Positions 26,974 through 35,405 of a DNA stretch of 64,000 bases are shown here, one piece after another. How positions within the stretch are numbered: position 1 is the first letter of the stretch; the number at the start of each line of letters is the position of its first letter. The stretch comes from Caldithrix sp964598255 (lineage in GTDB: Bacteria > Calditrichota > Calditrichia > Calditrichales > Calditrichaceae): the NCBI GenBank assembly GCA_964598255.1, contig CAZRBA010000073.1:85915-149914 (forward strand), in the 5' to 3' direction. The notes under the pieces are model-generated. The model ran no database searches. It saw only the letters and a program-made list of their open reading frames with translations, and was not told the DNA's origin. Made by a program: the position numbers and the translations under genes.

Positions 26974-28503
26974 CTATTGAATAATAATCACCCGACTGTT
27001 ATCGCGTAAAATATTTCCGGCCATATCCTCCACAATAAACGACAAACGATTTTCTCCCCGACGTCCGGGCGTAGCCCTGCGGAGAAAAATGGTTGCTTCA
27101 AAACTGCCGTCATTATTCGGTTTGATCTCCTGGCCGTTCACAAGTACGCGCTTAATGCCCGATGAGGGCTGCGGATCGATAACAATGCCGCGAATCACTT
27201 GTTTAAAACGTTCCTGTTCAAATTGCGTATGTTCGCCCGGAGGACGCGGTGGTTCAAAACGCACATAAACCGGTTGAGCCGGTTCGGTAATGGTTAAAAT
27301 CGGCTTTACCGTATCCAAAAATATCTGTTCCACATGCACGGTACGATTGCCGGAAACATCCTCGGCAACCACACGAATGGTATTTTTACCTTCGTTCAAA
27401 ATAATGGTGCGGTTAAAACTTCCCTGACCCACCACCTCGGTTACCAGTTCGTCGTTAATGTAAAGTTTTACTTTGTCTCCGGGCGTGCGGTCAAAAACAG
27501 CACCGCTTAAACTGTAATCACGACGATTGGTGTACATATTGGTCAATGGTCTGGCCAGCTTAATTTTGGGTTTGAAGGTATTGACCAAAATGCGCACGGT
27601 CTGTTTTTGCCGTTTACCGTTTAATTCGGCAACCACTGTAATCTCATTAAGTCCTTCCACAACCGGTACCCGACCGGTAAAAACACCGCTCGAACCCACG
27701 GTTAACGGTTGTCCGTTTGCTACTACTCGGGCTCCTGGAATAGTGCGACCGCGCAAGGGTAATCCTGCCGTTAATATTACCGGATCGGTAAACTGAAATT
27801 TGGACAAATTAATTTTAAGCAATTGCCCTTTGGGCAAAGCCCCCATCGAACCGCTGCGTTTTGGCTTAAACGGCCGCGGAGGTAGCGGCGGCTTACCCTT
27901 TTCCACCTTCGATTCCTGATTGCTACTTACGAATACCTCGCCCGCCGCCTGTTTGGAACGAAACGACACGCGACCCTCATACACGCGTACCGTTGTTGTC
28001 TGATTGCGGTCTACCTGTAAATCGAATTGCGTTCCGCGTACGGCAACAACCGCACTGGGACTTTCGATAATACGGCTTTGGCGTTGTTCGACAATCTTTT
28101 GAAACTTGGCAAAAAGACTGCCCACCCACAAGGTAAAACTCATTTTGTCCGCATGCTCGTTCTGAGGCGTTTTGATCTCTTTGACATCAAACACGGAATT
28201 TTCATTGATTTTAATTACCGATCCATCGGGCATTTGTAGTTCGACCCGCGAGCTCAGTTCGGTTCGTATTCGATCCCCCTGATAGACCCGATCGTTAAAA
28301 TGTGCGGTTTGCCAATGAATTTTTCCTTTATGCATCAATTTTACGGTTCCCACCAAAAACTTGATTTTGGCCGATGAACGTTTGGCTTGCGCCCCGTAAA
28401 CGCCCATTGTCATTAAAATCAGCATTAGGTAAACCACTACCGAAGCCCTGCCGCCCGAAATACGAACCGGCTTAATCATATTAAAAAACGGACGCCTAAA
28501 CAT
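26974..28503 (-). CDS. FecR-domain secreted protein with Ig-like repeats
   Basis: 509 aa. A long basic N-terminus precedes a signal sequence (about 24-40, VVYLMLILMTMGVYGAQA). The FecR domain covers about 45-190 (VKLMHKGKIHWQTAHFNDRV, DRIRTELSSRVELQMPDGS, VVAVRGTQFDLQVDRNQTT). A proline-rich linker (KGKPPLPPRPFKPKRSG) leads to three Ig-like modules of the glucodextranase/Big type: about 235-310, 325-395 and 435-505, each with a GLNEITVV- or GKNTIRVVAEDVSGN-like strand pair. Classical FecR proteins relay iron signals to sigma factors, but here no sigma gene or TonB receptor is adjacent and the domain is exported, so a periplasmic scaffold or wall-binding role is more likely. Co-transcribed with the barrel gene. 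Confidence 0.8.
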   Translation of the reverse strand: MFRRPFFNMIKPVRISGGRASVVVYLMLILMTMGVYGAQAKRSSAKIKFLVGTVKLMHKGKIHWQTAHFNDRVYQGDRIRTELSSRVELQMPDGSVIKINENSVFDVKEIKTPQNEHADKMSFTLWVGSLFAKFQKIVEQRQSRIIESPSAVVAVRGTQFDLQVDRNQTTTVRVYEGRVSFRSKQAAGEVFVSSNQESKVEKGKPPLPPRPFKPKRSGSMGALPKGQLLKINLSKFQFTDPVILTAGLPLRGRTIPGARVVANGQPLTVGSSGVFTGRVPVVEGLNEITVVAELNGKRQKQTVRILVNTFKPKIKLARPLTNMYTNRRDYSLSGAVFDRTPGDKVKLYINDELVTEVVGQGSFNRTIILNEGKNTIRVVAEDVSGNRTVHVEQIFLDTVKPILTITEPAQPVYVRFEPPRPPGEHTQFEQERFKQVIRGIVIDPQPSSGIKRVLVNGQEIKPNNDGSFEATIFLRRATPGRRGENRLSFIVEDMAGNILRDNSRVIIIQ

Positions 28504-28693
28504 ATAGCTACTCCTAAATTTTTGCAGGTTAACATGGTTATCGGCTTGTACCTTAAACTACTTTAAAAATTCCTTATAAGGCAAATTAAAAAAGAAGGGT
28601 TTAAAAAGACAGGCGCTGTTTTTTGCGAATTCCATATTAAACGTTTAAAAATCGGCAGGAAAACGATTTGCGATTAATCCGAAAAAAATAAGG

Positions 28694-29437
28694 TTAAAGA
28701 ATTTTGCGGTACATCTGATACATAGACCAAATATTTTCCACATAACTGATGGTTTCTTGGTAACCGTTAAAATAGCCGTGCGGGGGTTTGCCTTCGGGCC
28801 ATACTTGCAAGTGTAATTGCCAATCCGATTTTTTAAGCATGGCTAAATAAGGTTTTACCGTTTCCCATCGATTAGCCGGTTGATGGTAATAACGGGCGAT
28901 ATCCTGAGCGTCAAAAACCCTTCCGGCCCCGCAGTTGTAACTGGCCAAGGCCAATTTTGTGCGATCTTCTTTGGGTGCGTCCGGAAAGTAACTGTACTGT
29001 TTGTACAAATGATAAATACCAGCGGCAATGTTTTCCCGCGGGGTCATCATAATGTATTCGATATCCAGCTCTCGGCTTAATTCGCGCGCCGTTCCGGGCA
29101 TTAACTGCATCAACCCTCGGGCGCCCACACGGCTACGCGCATGCATTTTAAACCCCGATTCTTGAATAATCTGGGCGATAATCAGCCGGTAATCAAATCC
29201 GTAACGCTTGGCGTATTTTTTTATAATGGGCTTGTAGCGCGCAATATGCTGCATAAAATTGGAACGTTCCAGTTGCCAGCGTAATTTTTCCAATTCCTTT
29301 TTTTCTTCGATGCGCTGCTCCACCATGCGAATTAGCGCACTATCGGCCGCATTGGGTTGAACAACTGTTCGCCCCTTGGGCTTGCAAGAACTCAACATCC
29401 CCAAAAACAGCAGACCGATTAAAAGCAAACGTATCAT
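28694..29437 (-). CDS. Lytic transglycosylase lipoprotein (SLT domain)
   Basis: 247 aa. A lipoprotein signal ends at LSSC (Cys18). A charged helix (about 32-60) is followed by the SLT lysozyme-like domain (about 65-190): AKRYGFDYRLIIAQIIQESG with catalytic Glu at about 93, then ARGLMQLMPGTAREL and ALASYNCGAGRVFDA. The enzyme cleaves peptidoglycan glycan strands with anhydro-sugar formation, from a membrane anchor. It lies directly after the DUF350 gene (stop and start adjacent: 29438/29437), so the two are coupled. Confidence 0.92.
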   Translation of the reverse strand: MIRLLLIGLLFLGMLSSCKPKGRTVVQPNAADSALIRMVEQRIEEKKELEKLRWQLERSNFMQHIARYKPIIKKYAKRYGFDYRLIIAQIIQESGFKMHARSRVGARGLMQLMPGTARELSRELDIEYIMMTPRENIAAGIYHLYKQYSYFPDAPKEDRTKLALASYNCGAGRVFDAQDIARYYHQPANRWETVKPYLAMLKKSDWQLHLQVWPEGKPPHGYFNGYQETISYVENIWSMYQMYRKIL

Positions 29438-29674
29438 TTAGTTTAAACTCATCCCGATAATTAAACCGACAATTAATCCTATCATAATAAAAATTCCGGC
29501 CACCACCATACCCACGGCCAAATTACCTTTTTCAAGTTCTTTCGGGATATCAAAATGAGTACTGCGGTTTACCAGCTTATAGGTTATAACCGAAGAAATC
29601 ATACCCACTAAAACCCCGACAACGGCATAAATAAAATTACGAATCATAATCGGATCGAGCCATGAAAATTCCAT
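29438..29674 (-). CDS. Small DUF350-like inner-membrane protein
   Basis: 78 aa with two hydrophobic segments: about 12-32 (FIYAVVGVLVGMISSVITYK) and about 50-76 (NLAVGMVVAGIFIMIGLIVG). The central FDIPKELEKGNLAVGM matches the pattern of the DUF350/UPF0719 family, in which a polar loop precedes an NxAVG helix. Function of the family is not established. It is immediately upstream of the lytic transglycosylase, so it may act in the same envelope process. Confidence 0.72.
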   Translation of the reverse strand: MEFSWLDPIMIRNFIYAVVGVLVGMISSVITYKLVNRSTHFDIPKELEKGNLAVGMVVAGIFIMIGLIVGLIIGMSLN

Positions 29675-29777
29675 GTTTACCCTTTCATTAAGGATTTTAT
29701 ATTGATTAAAGATTAGAAGCCGTTCGCTTTGATAAGTTACAAGTTTGCCTGAATATTCGGAAATGTTACTTTAAAGT

Positions 29778-31088
29778 TTAACAAAATTCCTTGTGCGTGT
29801 CAAGTGCATGGCGAAGCGGGCACCGGGCACAGGCCCGAACCCTGCAAAATTCCGCATCGAGCTGTAGCAGTGCCTGCCAGAGTGCATGCGCCGACCATTC
29901 GGCCCGATACGTTTGCCACCAGGGAAAATGCCGGCTTAAAGAAACGTATTCCGTAGCCAGCGGCAGCCAAAGATAAAAATTTTGCAAATAGGCCACAAAA
30001 CCATCCGACTGACTGCGCCTGGCCCGAACCATGAGATATGGAATAAAAGCATTGATCAACAACTCGAAAATACGCGCCCGGCCGAAATAAAAGGCTGCAC
30101 CGCGTTCGACCGCATGTCCTCCCAGACGAAAATGATCACGCCAATATCCGCTAACCGGAATTTTAAAATAACTTTCCAGTTCGGAAAGTAAGCGATTATA
30201 TGGCAACCGCTGCGCAAACAAAGCATACAACGGGGCAATGGGAATACCCTTGGCTTTTTGTAGGAGCGCAACCCAGGCAGCCAGACGAAAATGCGGATGA
30301 TTAACCGCGCGCACACCGGAAAAACGCCAATGTTCCAAAGGCATGGGCTCTAAGGCAAAATCGGAACGCAACTCCGCAAAATGGGCCTTTAAGCGTTTAT
30401 GGTAGGCATCGGCAGAATGACCCGATAGAAAACCGGCCTGCCCGGCATACAACGCATAAAGATTTTCAAACCCGACAAACGGTGTTCGCATTATTCGCGA
30501 TAAATCGTGTACCGGAAAATGCCTGGCTAATAACAAAAAGGCCTCGGCATTGGCCGGATAACCCAAAACACGCAGAAAGATTTCGTAGAAAAACTGCTCG
30601 TTAGAAAGCACATCCTGCCGTTGATAAAAACGACGGATTTTAAAATTTAACCGTTTAAGGGCCAAATGCTGCAAAACCTTAACGGCTTCAAAGGTAGGGG
30701 TAGGCCGACAATGCAAAGCCGGATGGCTAACTGGGCTCTGTAAAAGCCGTTCGTCGATAAAAAAAGAAGGAATAAAGCGCTGCCCCACAACCGAATGCAC
30801 TTCTGCCGGTTCCTCGGGCTGGGAAAGCACCACATGCAAGGCCACATTGCGGTAAAAAGGATTAACATGATGCCGATGCCGATACCAATCGGCCTGTTTC
30901 AGATGCATTTCCACATCGCCGTAAAAACGCGTACCGTCCAGCTCAAAAGAGGCACCGCTAAAATCCGGCCCAAATGACAAATTAAGACGACCCGCATCCA
31001 GAACCCGCAAACGATGCTTCCTGTCCCGAACAAAACGTTGACTACGCCCCAATGCCTGCCATAACGCATAAAGTTGATTTTCTTGCAT
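29778..31088 (-). CDS. DUF2851 family protein
   Basis: 436 aa. The N-terminal stretch LSFGPDFSGASFELDGTRFY followed by GDVEMHLKQADWYRHRHH is typical of DUF2851, whose proteins occur mainly in Bacteroidetes-group bacteria; this motif resembles a nuclease-like GDVExH core. The C-terminus has three cysteines in CRVRACARCPLRHAL, consistent with a metal or Fe-S site. Function is not established. It is divergent from the HTH regulator gene, sharing a short promoter region with clear inverted repeats, so it may be under that regulator's control. No clear ribosome binding site. Confidence 0.8.
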   Translation of the reverse strand: MQENQLYALWQALGRSQRFVRDRKHRLRVLDAGRLNLSFGPDFSGASFELDGTRFYGDVEMHLKQADWYRHRHHVNPFYRNVALHVVLSQPEEPAEVHSVVGQRFIPSFFIDERLLQSPVSHPALHCRPTPTFEAVKVLQHLALKRLNFKIRRFYQRQDVLSNEQFFYEIFLRVLGYPANAEAFLLLARHFPVHDLSRIMRTPFVGFENLYALYAGQAGFLSGHSADAYHKRLKAHFAELRSDFALEPMPLEHWRFSGVRAVNHPHFRLAAWVALLQKAKGIPIAPLYALFAQRLPYNRLLSELESYFKIPVSGYWRDHFRLGGHAVERGAAFYFGRARIFELLINAFIPYLMVRARRSQSDGFVAYLQNFYLWLPLATEYVSLSRHFPWWQTYRAEWSAHALWQALLQLDAEFCRVRACARCPLRHALDTHKEFC

Positions 31089-31108
31089 GCGTATTGCTTT
31101 TCTTGTAT

Positions 31109-31165
31109 ATTCCGTTTGGAATTTACATTTCCGTTTGAATTATTCCAAATAAATTTTGGTATTCC
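31109..31165. promoter_or_regulatory. Operator-like repeats between the DUF2851 gene and the HTH regulator
   Basis: ATTCCGTTTGGAAT (31109-31122) is a perfect ATTCC-N4-GGAAT dyad. A near copy, ATTTCCGTTTGAAT, follows at 31127-31140, 18 bases on, and the block TATTCCAAATAAATTTTGG with a further TATTCC occupies 31141-31165. The cluster fills the whole divergent gap and abuts the regulator's ATG, so auto-repression and control of the DUF2851 gene are likely. The link to this regulator is inference. Confidence 0.5.
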
Positions 31166-31167
31166 GA

Positions 31168-31533
31168 ATGAACTACGTCGAACAAGATACTATCGGACAG
31201 CGAATCGAGGCCATTCGCCGCGAATTAGGTTTTACGCAAGCAGAGTTTGCCAAGGCATTGCAAGTTAGCCAATCGGCTATTAGCAAATATTTGAACAATC
31301 GGCTGCCTCCGGCGGACGTATTGCTGCGTATGGCGCGATTGGGCCGTACAACCGTGGAATGGATTTTAACGGGTGAAAAAAAATATTGGTTTGCTTCTGC
31401 GGTACAGGAAGAAAGCGCCCAATACGATGCCGATCTTAGCCTGGCAAAACAAATATCCCGTTTGCCTCAGGAAGCCCGTCAGGCTATTATTACACTGATT
31501 CGGCAGTTAAACAACGCGTACAATCTTAAATAA
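31168..31533 (+). CDS. HTH-type (Cro/C1, XRE family) transcriptional regulator
   Basis: 121 aa from the ATG. The helix-turn-helix domain spans about 8-62: TIGQRIEAIRRELGFTQAEF, then ALQVSQSAISKYLNNRLPP and a closing WILTGEKKYW. A short alpha-helical C-terminal part (LSLAKQISRLPQEARQAIIT) probably dimerises. The upstream in-frame TTG at 31156 is less likely than the ATG at 31168. Repeated dyads lie right upstream. It is convergent with the CoaC-like gene and divergent from the DUF2851 gene, its likeliest target besides itself. Confidence 0.85.
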   Translation: MNYVEQDTIGQRIEAIRRELGFTQAEFAKALQVSQSAISKYLNNRLPPADVLLRMARLGRTTVEWILTGEKKYWFASAVQEESAQYDADLSLAKQISRLPQEARQAIITLIRQLNNAYNLK

Positions 31534-31553
31534 CGTTTTTAGCCAAAACGAGG

Positions 31554-32090
31554 TTATAAAGACAAATTTCCCAACATAGCGATGATGGTCGCATCTTCGG
31601 CCAAACCGCCCATTCCGCTATCGCCGTCAGCCAGTCGTTTGGCTACAGGTTGAATCACAGAAACCCGATAAACCTGGCCGAGCGCTTGGAGCTGGCGAGC
31701 CGTAAGAGGATTTTCCCACATGCGGGTATTCATGGCCGGAGCCAAAATTAGCGGTTTGTCGCCCAACGCACGAACCGTAGAGGTTAATAAATTGTCGCAC
31801 AAACCGTACGTAATTTTAGCCAGAGTATTGGCCGACAAGGGGGCAATGAGCATGGCATCACACCATTTGGCCAGTTCGATGTGCAACACATGCTCGGTGT
31901 TGCCCCATTCACTGGCGTCGTCATAGCACGGGTTGCCGCTCATGACGGCCAATGCCTGCGGCGTTACAAATGCTTTGGCTTTTTCCGTAACAATGGTTTT
32001 GATTTGAAAGTTCTTTTTAACCAACTGCGAAATCAAATTGGGCAGCCGGTAAGCCGCAATGGACGATGTAATGCCGACCAAAAGTTTCAT
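31554..32090 (-). CDS. Flavoprotein of the HFCD family, probable phosphopantothenoylcysteine decarboxylase (CoaC-type)
   Basis: 178 aa. GITSSIAAYRLPNLISQL at the N-terminus and the signature APAMNTRMWENP (about 126-137) define homo-oligomeric flavin-containing cysteine decarboxylases, which act in CoA synthesis (or peptide modification in EpiD). A histidine in LHIELAKW fits the catalytic position. Here the protein has only the CoaC part; the CoaB synthetase half, usually fused, is absent and not seen in the window. AAGGAAAAGGA upstream of the ATG at 32090 supports this start rather than the longer frame beginning at 32150. Confidence 0.82.
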   Translation of the reverse strand: MKLLVGITSSIAAYRLPNLISQLVKKNFQIKTIVTEKAKAFVTPQALAVMSGNPCYDDASEWGNTEHVLHIELAKWCDAMLIAPLSANTLAKITYGLCDNLLTSTVRALGDKPLILAPAMNTRMWENPLTARQLQALGQVYRVSVIQPVAKRLADGDSGMGGLAEDATIIAMLGNLSL

Positions 32091-32249
32091 ATTCCTTTTC
32101 CTTGCATTGTGTTTTTCCTCGAAATTAGGCTTTTTTGACAAGCAAAGCAACGTTGCTTTGGCGGAAAAACGAATTTTTTATCCTGTTTTTCGCTACCTTC
32201 TTTGTCTACAAACGCCCACTACTCTTTTTGAAATAAAGGCACAAAATCG

Positions 32250-32278
32250 TTGTACCTTCGGTCAAATTGTCTTAAATT
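32250..32278 (+). promoter_or_regulatory. Possible promoter for the ferritin-like gene
   Basis: TTGTAC (32250-32255), a 17-base spacer and TAAATT (32273-32278). The expected start point (about 32285) falls inside the hairpin described next. The match is fair but not strong. Confidence 0.35.
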
Positions 32279-32281
32279 GAA

Positions 32282-32305
32282 ACCATGTAAAAATTTTTAC
32301 ACGGT
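32282..32305 (+). promoter_or_regulatory. Hairpin at the predicted 5' end of the ferritin-like transcript
   Basis: ACCATGTAAAAA and TTTTTACACGGT pair with one mismatch and essentially no loop, followed by TTTT. The position at the expected transcript start suggests an operator dyad for a repressor. It could also act as a terminator for a transcript coming from upstream. No known iron-box consensus fits well. Confidence 0.35.
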
Positions 32306-32364
32306 TTTTCCGTTCGTAATAAGCAAATCACGAACTGGCTAAAAAAAACAACCGAGGAGCCCTT

Positions 32365-32835
32365 ATGAGTACCTTAAACGATTTGTTGAATATCGCCATC
32401 GTTCAGGAACAGAATTCGCAAAAGCTGTATCAGCGTGGTGCAGACATTGCGCAGGACGAAGAAACCAGAAAATTTTTCAAACAACTGGTAAACGAAGAAA
32501 AACGACACGAAGACCTGTTGTACAATATCCGTGAGACGGAACTCTATGAAATAGATACTCCCATTGACGATCCTGAAATTATTAAGCTTGCCCAAACCTC
32601 GCATGGCAGCAACGAACTTAATTTGCCGGACGATTTGCCCATTGCCCGGTTATTGGAAATAGCCATGCAACGCGAACAAACAGCCAAATTGCGCTACAAA
32701 AAAGCCGCCGAACTAACCGCAAACAAAACCCTGCGCGAATTATTGGAAAACCTTTCGCAGGAAGAAGAAACCCACCGGTTACGGGTCGAAAAATATTTCA
32801 AAATGCACAAAGGTTTATTTGGGGATGAAAGCTAA
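32365..32835 (+). CDS. Ferritin-like/rubrerythrin-type diiron protein
   Basis: 156 aa, all helical. Two helix pairs carry the carboxylate and histidine ligands: LLNIAIVQEQNSQKLYQRG with NEEKRHEDLLY, then LLEIAMQREQTAKLRYKKA with QEEETHRLRVE. The ExxH motifs (EKRHE, EETHR) match the ferritin-like superfamily seen in rubrerythrin-type domains. There is no C-terminal rubredoxin zinc-ribbon, so it is not a full rubrerythrin. A role in peroxide or iron handling is likely. GAGGAG stands before the ATG. It is divergent from the CoaC-like gene and followed by the convergent rsgA gene. Confidence 0.82.
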   Translation: MSTLNDLLNIAIVQEQNSQKLYQRGADIAQDEETRKFFKQLVNEEKRHEDLLYNIRETELYEIDTPIDDPEIIKLAQTSHGSNELNLPDDLPIARLLEIAMQREQTAKLRYKKAAELTANKTLRELLENLSQEEETHRLRVEKYFKMHKGLFGDES

Positions 32836-32904
32836 CCCCCTTGGCAGGAATCTGGCGTTTAATGTTTTTGCCTCATATTTCATTTTCGCAAAAAAAACCA
32901 CCCG

Positions 32905-33711
32905 TCAGTCGGTAAAATTCTTCAGCGATTCCACCAAATTAAGGTACGATTCGTAGCGTAGATGATGGATTTCGCCCCTTTGTAACGCTTCTTTAACCGC
33001 ACAATGATCTTCGGTAATATGCTGACAGTCGCGGTATTTGCAATAGGGCGCGTATTGTGCGAATTCGCGGTAAAAAAGACGGGCTTCATCATGGTGAATA
33101 TCAATAAAATCCAATAATTTAATCCCGGGCAAATCGATTATCTTGGTATTGTGCGGAAGATCGTAAACCCGAACTTTGGAGGTTGTGTGCCGCCCTTTTT
33201 TGGTGGCTGTACTTACTTCTCGCACTTCAATATTTAGTAAAGGAGAAAGCGCATTGAGCAAACTGCTTTTACCCACACCGGAATGTCCGGCCAAGGCGGA
33301 AACACGCCCTAAAACCAACGGATGCAACCGTTCAATTCCCTCACCTGTTTGTGCCGAAGTAAGCAAAACAGGGTAGTCCAAACGGCGATATATAGCCGCT
33401 GTTTTTTCTGCTTCTTGCGCGTCTTGCAGCAAATCCGTTTTATTCAAACAAATCACCGGTTCCAACCGCTCCAGCTCAGCCAGCACCAAAAATCGATCAA
33501 TCAATCCGGTTTTTAACGGAGGCTGCACAAAAGAAGCCACAATAATCAATTGATCGATATTGCGGGCAATGCGCCGAATAACCGGTACATGCCGCGCAAT
33601 ATATTTGGGAGCATCACCCGCATGAATGATATCTTTTTTTTGTTCCAAAGCCGATTTGGCTTTTAAATAATACCGAATGCGTTGTTTCTGTTTTTTGCTA
33701 ATGCGTGCCAT
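32905..33711 (-). CDS. rsgA: Small-subunit ribosome-maturation GTPase RsgA
   Basis: 268 aa. It shows the circularly permuted GTPase order: G4 NKTD (90-93), then the P-loop GHSGVGKSS (142-150), then G3 DLPG (193-196). The zinc site is CKYRDCQH plus a later Cys (224-237). It helps late 30S subunit assembly. The N-terminus before the G domain is only about 45 residues and lysine-rich, whereas related proteins carry a longer OB-fold there, so the OB domain is reduced or missing. It starts 4 bases after the stop of the nucleoside phosphorylase gene, so the pair is coupled. Confidence 0.93.
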   Translation of the reverse strand: MARISKKQKQRIRYYLKAKSALEQKKDIIHAGDAPKYIARHVPVIRRIARNIDQLIIVASFVQPPLKTGLIDRFLVLAELERLEPVICLNKTDLLQDAQEAEKTAAIYRRLDYPVLLTSAQTGEGIERLHPLVLGRVSALAGHSGVGKSSLLNALSPLLNIEVREVSTATKKGRHTTSKVRVYDLPHNTKIIDLPGIKLLDFIDIHHDEARLFYREFAQYAPYCKYRDCQHITEDHCAVKEALQRGEIHHLRYESYLNLVESLKNFTD

Positions 33712-33715
33712 AATC

Positions 33716-35041
33716 CTATTGCGCCAAAACGTCTTTATCCAGATATTCCAATATCATTTTTTCGGCCTGTGGCTCGCTTTGGCTGTAACTTACGGCTTGC
33801 TGCAAACGTTCTTGTGCTTCTTGCAGAACACTTTCTTTATCGGTGTAAAACGTCATGATCACATCGCCTTTGCTTACCTTTTGCGGTGCTTTTTTGTGTA
33901 CCATAATCCCGGCTTTGGGATCGATATCGTCTTCGGCTTTACGACGTCCCGCGCCCAAAATCACGGCGGTTAATCCCACTTGAAAGGCGTCTACCTTAGC
34001 CAGATAACCATCCTGCTCCGCTTTTACTTGAACCTCAAAACGGCTTTTGGGGTACTGATCTGGATGAAAAAGAAAATGCGGATCCCCGTTATGCGATACC
34101 ACGATTTCCAAAAATTTCTCCATTGCGGCACCACTATCCAAAATTTGCTTGGCCAGACCAATCCCGTCTTCAATCGTCTCCACCTTGCCCCCGAGGTAAA
34201 TCATTGCCCCGGATAGGGTTAGTGTTACTTCCAGTAGGTCTTGCGGACCTTTGCCCTGCATGGCTTCCAAACACTCTTTAATTTCCAACCAGTTACCCAC
34301 GGCCCGCCCCAACGGCTGGTTCATATTGGTAATATACGCAATCGTCTTTTTGCCGAACCGTTCTCCTATTTGGATCAACTGCCGGGCCAATTCCTTAGAC
34401 TGGTCGTATTCTTTCATAAAGGCCCCGCTACCGGTTTTAATATCAAGCACCAGAGCATCGATTCCTTCGGCTATCTTTTTGCTCATAATACTACCGCAAA
34501 TCAAAGGAATCGATTCCACGGTCGCCGTCACATCGCGCAAGGCATAAATTTTTTTATCCGCAGGAACTATTTCGTCGGTTTGGCCTATTAAACAGGCGCC
34601 CACTTTTTGCAAGCGTTCTTTAAATTCCGGAACCGTCATATTTACGCGGAAATTGGGAATACTTTCCAGTTTGTCCAATGTTCCGCCCGTATGCCCCAAA
34701 CCGCGACCGGAAATCATCGGTACGGGTACCCCGGCTGCAGCCACAATGGGTGCCAGAATAATCGAAACCTTGTCCCCCACTCCACCGGTACTGTGTTTAT
34801 CCACTTTAATTCCTGAGATATCGCTTAAATCGATCACCCGCCCGGAATGCAACATGGCCTCGGTGTAACTGTTAGATTCATCCGCATCCAACCCACGCAA
34901 GAACATGGCCATCAGCAAAGCGGCCATTTGATAATCGGGAATTTCATTTTTAACATATCCCTGAATAAAAAAGCGGATTTCTTCGTCGCTTAACCTTTGT
35001 CCGTCCCGTTTTTTACGGATGATTTCGTACATGCTTAGCAT
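33716..35041 (-). CDS. Pyrimidine-nucleoside (thymidine) phosphorylase
   Basis: 441 aa, the usual size for the DeoA/Pdp family. It splits thymidine or uridine with phosphate to base and sugar-1-phosphate in nucleoside salvage. Seen: the phosphate-binding KHSTGGVGDKVSIILAP (about 83-99), GRGLGHTGGTLDKLESIPNF, and the basic-rich C-terminal MVHKKAPQKVSKGDVI segment. AAGGAAAAG before the first ATG (35041) supports it over the second Met. It is transcribed with rsgA. Confidence 0.93.
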   Translation of the reverse strand: MLSMYEIIRKKRDGQRLSDEEIRFFIQGYVKNEIPDYQMAALLMAMFLRGLDADESNSYTEAMLHSGRVIDLSDISGIKVDKHSTGGVGDKVSIILAPIVAAAGVPVPMISGRGLGHTGGTLDKLESIPNFRVNMTVPEFKERLQKVGACLIGQTDEIVPADKKIYALRDVTATVESIPLICGSIMSKKIAEGIDALVLDIKTGSGAFMKEYDQSKELARQLIQIGERFGKKTIAYITNMNQPLGRAVGNWLEIKECLEAMQGKGPQDLLEVTLTLSGAMIYLGGKVETIEDGIGLAKQILDSGAAMEKFLEIVVSHNGDPHFLFHPDQYPKSRFEVQVKAEQDGYLAKVDAFQVGLTAVILGAGRRKAEDDIDPKAGIMVHKKAPQKVSKGDVIMTFYTDKESVLQEAQERLQQAVSYSQSEPQAEKMILEYLDKDVLAQ

Positions 35042-35349
35042 AAAACTTTTCCTTTTGTATGGTTAAATAAATCCCTTGATAACGTTTTTCACCTCTTCCA
35101 TCTCTGCCCCTAAATACCAATAGCCGTCAGGAAAAGAAAAAATGTAAACTAATAATGAAAATGCAGAAATAAAAATTTTTTATCAATACAATGGCCTGCC
35201 CGTCGTCCTGTTTTTCGAATTACTCAAACACCTGTTCGCCTTTTGCTTAGGCTATTTTTAAAGTATCCGTTATGTTTTAACCCGACTTTGCAAACAGAGT
35301 GATTTGCCCGCCTTCTCACCCTGTTTTCCGCAATTTATCCGGCTAAGGT

Positions 35350-35378
35350 TTGACAAGATTTTAATAATTAGATATATT
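35350..35378 (+). promoter_or_regulatory. Consensus-like sigma70 promoter for the PTS IIA operon
   Basis: TTGACA (35350-35355), a 17-base AT-rich spacer and TATATT (35373-35378) match the ideal -35/-10 pair almost exactly. Transcription would begin about 20 bases before the ribosome binding site, so the leader is very short. The rest of the 35042-35405 gap holds no gene I can support. Confidence 0.75.
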
Positions 35379-35405
35379 TCCAAAACATACAGATTTGGAG
35401 GAATC

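Noticed and set aside
35304..35405. Longer start for PTS IIA
   Set aside because: GGAGG directly precedes the ATG at 35406 and the upstream part overlaps the promoter.
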